Part shown: positions 60,076-64,000 of the stretch, piece after piece
How positions within the stretch are numbered: the stretch's first letter is position 1
Layout: every line of letters starts with the position of its first letter
NCBI GenBank assembly: GCA_023374025.1
Contig: SIJG01000020.1
Span: 1,787,020-1,851,019 of the forward strand
Direction of reading: 5' to 3'
Length of the DNA: 64,000 nucleotides
Source: Heterodera schachtii
Lineage: Eukaryota; Nematoda; Chromadorea; Rhabditida; Heteroderidae
The notes under the pieces: generated by a model
The model's input: the letters and a program-made list of their open reading frames with translations, nothing else
What the model was told of the DNA's origin: nothing
Database searches by the model: none
Program-made: the position numbers and the translations under genes

Positions 60076-61313
60076 TCAAAGGTCCAACTCCACCGCATGT
60101 TTGATTTTGCGCTGAAAAGTGACCGCCTCTCTGTCGTCGATCAGGCGATGGTCGTAAGTGAGTTCGGTGTACATCATCGGACGAATTTTGACCTAAATCA
60201 ATGGGTTATATTGGTGGTACATAAAACAAACTGAGTTGTCCGATCTCGACACCCTTTCTCGATTTGCCTATGAGACCAAAATAGAAAAAAAAAACGCACT
60301 GCTTCCGGCAGGCCATGTTGTTTGTAGCCGAAAATCAAATCCACCCATTGATGCAATTGGCAGGACACCAAATCCGACTCGAGCGCCTGCCGATGCATGT
60401 GCACAAATGTCTCCGCAATTCCGTTGCACCAGGGCGGCAAGCACACATTGTTCACCGCAGCGCCGTCCTCACGGGTGCCCAACTCGTAACTGTCGAATTT
60501 TATAATTCATTAGCATTAAAAACGCAGATAAATGCCAAATTTGGCGATTGGTATACCGCACCAAAAGCAAAATTAAAAAAATCAGTAAATTAAACGATGT
60601 GCGCTCTGATCAGACCCTTCATTCAGTATACTTGTTATTGTTGATGAACATTTCCGGCAGATAGAACAGCTCGGGCACCAACTCCAACACAGCGTGCGTG
60701 TCGTTCAGGCAGTGTTCCCACGTCTCAGCCATGGAATGGAACAGGCGATTGGAGTGATCAAATTTGCCGTTTTGGAGGTCCAGAAACAGGGTGGTGAACG
60801 GCTCCAAGCGGAACAGCCAATTCAGCGTGAACGCCTGCGTAGAGTAATGGGTGCCGAAGTGAAAGGCGGGCACTTCGCTGTCCTCCTTGTTGGCGAAACG
60901 TTCCTAAAGAGGAAAAAACATTTAAAATTCCGAAATTTGAAAGTGGCAGTAAGCAATTGTACAAAAATAACACTGAAAAAAATGTTGACCCACAGAGCAA
61001 AAAAAAAAACTCCGGGTGCCCCCCCCCCTCCCCAAATTTTTTCTGGATACGCGCCTTGTTGGCTGTACTAATGTTAAACTGCACTCACTTCGGCGGTCAA
61101 TTGGTGCTCCTCCGTGTCATTAACGCCGTCGATGGTCAATTTCGGCCCACTTTTTGCGTTTTTCTTCTCGCGCACTTTGTTCGACGCCATGTCCACCTCC
61201 GAGTCGTCCCGCACTCCGTCCGAATCGATTGAGTCGCGCCGTTTGCGCCGCTTCTCACTCTCCTTCGCCTCCTCCGCATTTGCTTTGACCCGGTGAAACC
61301 ATTTTGATTCGAC
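60076..61313 (-). CDS. In-frame chimera: neurobeachin-type BEACH exons joined to DLST terminal exon
   Basis: Exons (minus): 61313-61089, 60903-60632, 60489-60300, 60192-60076. All have canonical sites and matching phases, giving 267 codons plus stop. The first exon is a charged linker ([20 protein letters not shown] onward), possibly from the same BEACH protein. Exons 2 and 3 encode the second half of a BEACH domain: [76 protein letters not shown]. This is closest to neurobeachin/LRBA (C. elegans SEL-2), which acts in membrane traffic. The PH domain and first BEACH half are missing. The last exon is the C-terminus of dihydrolipoamide succinyltransferase ([20 protein letters not shown]), the E2 subunit of 2-oxoglutarate dehydrogenase. 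Its catalytic motif reads DHRLIDD instead of DHRLIDG, and the tail is shorter than usual. It is a novel fusion gene, a decaying set of fragments or an assembly join. Confidence 0.7.
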
Positions 61314-61329
61314 CTAAAAAAAGCCGAAA

Positions 61330-61865
61330 TAATGGGTCAGTGGTAAGGCGTCCAACCCGAAATTCACATTTTTTAAATTCTCACTCTTGATTCCTAAATT
61401 TCTGAGATTTATCAAAAACCACTGTAAAAGCAAAAAATGGTGTGAACGCCTAAGAGTTTAAAAATCGCTGTCATTTTCACCGTCAGCGTGCGCACAGAGA
61501 AAAACAATTCCTTTCTCTTTGCTCAACAGGAATGGACATAGAGCAAAAAGCAATTTTCTTTTTCTCTATTCATTCGCTGTGTCTGTGTTATATCTTTTCA
61601 TCATAAGTTTTGCTTTCTGCCCATTCCAGTGAGTAAGCGAAGAGAAACAGAACTATTTATTTTTCTGTGAAAGACTATGTTTTTGTTTGTTTTTTCTGCT
61701 TGCACTAATAAATGCGTGCTCAATAAAAACCCCATAAAATAATGGGTCGGGGGTAACATTTCAACATCAAAAAATGGTGTGAACGCATAAAAGTCAAAAA
61801 ATCGGTGTCAATTTCACCGTCAGCGTGCGCAAAAGGAAAACAATTCCTACTCTTTACTCAAATGG
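61330..61865. repeat. ~335-410-bp direct repeat pair
   Basis: AATAATGGGTCAGTGGTAA at 61330 recurs as AATAATGGGTCGGGGGTAA at 61739. AAAATGGTGTGAACGCCTAA and TTTCACCGTCAGCGTGCGCA at 61435-61500 recur at 61770-61832. It lies between the BEACH fragment and the myosin fragment, so tandem duplication has acted here. Confidence 0.75.
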
Positions 61866-61939
61866 ACGATGATGATTCCCATGGGATTCAATCAATCAGA
61901 GTTTGCTAATTGAGTCATTTGAATACAATTTGCTAGCTT

Positions 61940-62140
61940 CACACTGCACATTCTCTATCAGTTCAATGTAAACCTGCAGGTCCAAGCCGAAGTCGATGAA
62001 TGTCCATTGGATGCCTTCCCGCGCGTATTCCTCCTGTTCCAACACGAACATATGGTGGGGGTTGAAGAGTTTAAAACTTTTGAAGTTGAAAATTTAGAAG
62101 CCTGCAATGTACAAAATGCCAATGAAAAAGGGTTTGAGGG
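61940..62140 (-). pseudogene. Muscle myosin heavy-chain motor fragment (pseudogene)
   Basis: The minus strand reads FFIGILYIAGF, then a stop codon (TAA at 62094-62096), then [16 protein letters not shown], then [20 protein letters not shown] and [12 protein letters not shown]. In conventional myosin II this is [21 protein letters not shown]...[24 protein letters not shown]...LDLQACIELIEKP. So the Glu of the switch II motif (DIAGFE) has become a stop, the Asp has become Tyr, and about 14 residues between NSF and FNHHMF are lost. The homology ends abruptly on both sides. It is a decayed fragment and not part of a working motor. Confidence 0.88.
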
Positions 62141-62703
62141 TAAGTACTTAAAATTCAACAATTTTTTCAGCAAGATAAATAACTAAATTCAAACACTAAC
62201 TGTTCGCACTTATAACATCAGTTTTAAACTCAAGGGTAATCAAAGTTTGGGAAATTGAAGAAGACAAATATGAAAAAGATAAAAATGACAACAAATATAT
62301 TTAAATTGTAAAACAACGCGAAAAACAATCGTGTTATAGTCGGGTGACGAAAAACCCCGAAACAATTTATACTAACCAAATAGTAACGAAATGGGGCCAA
62401 AATATTGACAAAAATAGTGAAAAAAATCAGAAATTGTGACAGCCAAAAATTGACAAAAAAATTTTTTTTTGAGAAAATTTTCCATTTCTTAGGGGTGTAT
62501 TTTGAAAATTTTTTGGTCGATTCTTAGGGATGGATGTATTTTTTGGTTTTATTACATTTTTGGGTACTTTCCCATTATGTGACCGCAAGCCAACATTTTT
62601 CTGCAAGAAAAAGGGATAATCCATCAATCGAGAGTGTGTAATTGTGGCAGCGATATGCGCGGTGCATAAGAACAGCTCACGAAAAAGAATCCCGGGTAAT
62701 ACT
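62141..62703. other. AT-rich spacer, no gene seen
   Basis: No exon or repeat is recognised apart from short A/T runs. Open frames on the minus strand from about 62940 across 62430 arise from the flanking minisatellite. Confidence 0.5.
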
Positions 62704-62711
62704 TTAGATGG

Positions 62712-63522
62712 GGCTACCCGACTTTTGGGGATTTGCAACTTGGGGACCCGAAATTTGGGGACCCGACTTTTGGGGATCCCGACATTTAGGGACCCGACTT
62801 TTGGGGACCCGACACTTAGGGAACCCGACATTTGGGGATCCCGACATTTGGGGATTTGCAACTTGGGGACTCGACATTTGGGGACCCGACATTTGGGGAT
62901 TTTATTAAAACAAAAAAAATTTTTAAAAATTTTCCACATTAGACAAATTTACGTCTGCTTTAGCCAGAGTTAATTCCATTGCAAAAAAAAACAAAATATT
63001 ATTTTTAAAATTAACTCTGTTTCCGGACTCACCGTGAGGAGGTAGCAGAATTTAAGCCCATACTAACCACAATAAAATAGACAAACCACGAGACATTTTT
63101 AAATACAGTACACCTCTCCACAATTTTTATTTAAAACGCCTTTCCCAAGGGCCAACGGGAACAGAAATTCGTCAAGGGCATTCAAAAAGTTTCAGACGGC
63201 TTTGCTGTCTAATTGCTATAATAAATGCCGAGGTCATCTTTTCTGTTTCATATCTTTCGAGTGACTTTGTGCGGTATTTTAAATTAATTTTTAGCAAATT
63301 AATTTTTTTATGACTCACTTGCAAAGCAAATCTCAGTCCGGAAACTTAAAAAATATTATATTGTTTTTCCTTGCAATAGAATTAACTCTGGCTAAAGCAG
63401 ACGTAAATTTGTCTAATTTGGATTAATTTTTAAATATTTTTTTTTGTTTTATTAAAATCCCCAAATGTCGGGTCCCCAAATGTCGAGTCCCCAAGTTGCA
63501 AATCCCCAAAAGTCGCACCACG
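62712..63522. mobile_element. hAT-like nonautonomous element, 811 bp, 8-bp target duplication
   Basis: The ends GGCTACCCGACTTTTGGGG and CCCCAAAAGTCGCACCACG are imperfect inverted repeats, with TTAGATGG on both sides (62704-62711 and 63523-63530). The arms continue inward through AACTTGGGGACTCGACATTT, TTTTGTTTTATTAAAATCCC and GACAAATTTACGTCTGCTTT. In the left arm a 14-15-bp subunit (CCCGACTTTTGGGGA) has expanded to about a dozen copies, which creates open frames rich in GTRHLG repeats. The middle (about 63000-63370) contains CAGTACACCTCTCCACAA, reminiscent of a pogo/Tigger-type end, so a second element may be nested inside. Confidence 0.8.
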
Positions 63523-63599
63523 TTAGATGGTACCCCCACCCCCTTTTGGAAAAAATAATTTTTGTTTTCAAAATCATGAAAACACATTTCCAAAGGTTT

Positions 63600-64000
63600 T
63601 CTGGGTCGCTGTTCAGGCAATTGTGTAGAATTGTGGTCCCGACGATAATAAAATTAAAATTTTTATTTTATTTTTTTCTGGGGTGGAAAAATATGCTGAC
63701 TACGAATCTGAGCTCAGATTTTGCGAAATCATTATTTTGTCTATGACTTTTCATCAAGTAATTGATTTTTTTCCAAAATTTTAACAAAATTTGTTGGAAA
63801 TAAAAACTATTCAAAGGAGTTTTAGAACTGAAAAACAGCTTTTGTATGAGCTAAGTGCCAAAATGCGTTACTGGGACAAAGCGAAAGTGCCAAAATCCAA
63901 ATATTTGGCAAATCTTTCATGCTTTGAATTTGCTTCCCACTCTTTTTAAGGTTTTTGCTTCGAGAATGGCGCAATTGTTCTCCTCGAGTTTGACCCCATT
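63600..64000 (+). pseudogene. Partial DNA-level copy of ELP2 (cut by window edge)
   Basis: 63870-64000 matches 59448-59593: the end of the intron, the TTTTTAAGG acceptor and the start of the penultimate exon (CTTCGAGAATGGC, TTGTTCTCCTCGAGTTTGA). Compared with ELP2, 14 bases are missing just after the acceptor, which breaks the reading frame. Upstream, 63690-63770 (ACGAATCTGAGCTCAGATTT and following) resembles ELP2 intron 1 near 52835-52900. Retained intron sequence shows duplication of genomic DNA, not a retrocopy. Confidence 0.75.

Noticed and set aside
62427..62973. 170-codon minus frame and 109-codon plus frame with KCRVP/GTRHLG repeats
   Set aside because: They are translations of the CCCGACTTTTGGGGA minisatellite in the arm of a hAT-like element; both strands are open because the unit length is a multiple of three.

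Overview
The window is nuclear DNA from a eukaryote, almost certainly a nematode. The evidence is intron-rich genes whose acceptors are mostly TTTTCAG or TTTTTAG, genes that begin just behind an acceptor-like AG (as spliced-leader trans-splicing would give), a nematode-type Patched-related gene, and AT-rich noncoding DNA with long A/T and G/C homopolymers. At least one clear GC-AG intron and heavy TIR-element load would fit a plant-parasitic tylenchid, but that placement is only a guess. There are no bacterial features.

Layout. (1) 617-9408, minus: a Patched-related (PTR) sterol-sensing-domain membrane protein. I resolved 16 exons; the C-terminal part lies beyond the left edge. (2) 9.4-17.5 kb: intergenic, with a hAT-like MITE, two Mutator-like foldback elements, minisatellites, purine tracts and a possible proline-rich exon. 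(3) 17486-39654, minus: a very large gene for a Q/N/H/A/G-rich nuclear protein. Conserved blocks place it in the AUTS2/FBRS/Tay-bridge (Polycomb PRC1-associated) family. (4) 39.7-52.4 kb: a long stretch without a gene, filled with tandem repeats and foldback elements. (5) 52451-59805, plus: Elongator subunit 2 (ELP2), 23 exons, nearly all with matching splice phases. (6) 60.0-64.0 kb: a gene-fragment graveyard. It holds a minus-strand model that joins neurobeachin-type BEACH exons in frame to the last exon of dihydrolipoamide succinyltransferase, a myosin motor pseudogene with an in-frame stop, a tandem repeat, an 811-bp hAT-like element with an 8-bp target duplication, and a DNA-level partial copy of ELP2 cut by the right edge.

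The genes do not form a pathway. PTR proteins act at membranes and cuticle-forming epithelia, the AUTS2-like protein in chromatin, and ELP2 in tRNA wobble-uridine modification. The most unusual aspects are the chimeric fragment cluster at 60-64 kb and a family of AT-rich hairpin elements found again and again inside introns of two unrelated genes. A set of small nonautonomous DNA transposons also carries perfect 8- or 9-bp target duplications. All exon coordinates were derived by hand from splice signals, frame and family conservation; no transcript data were available.
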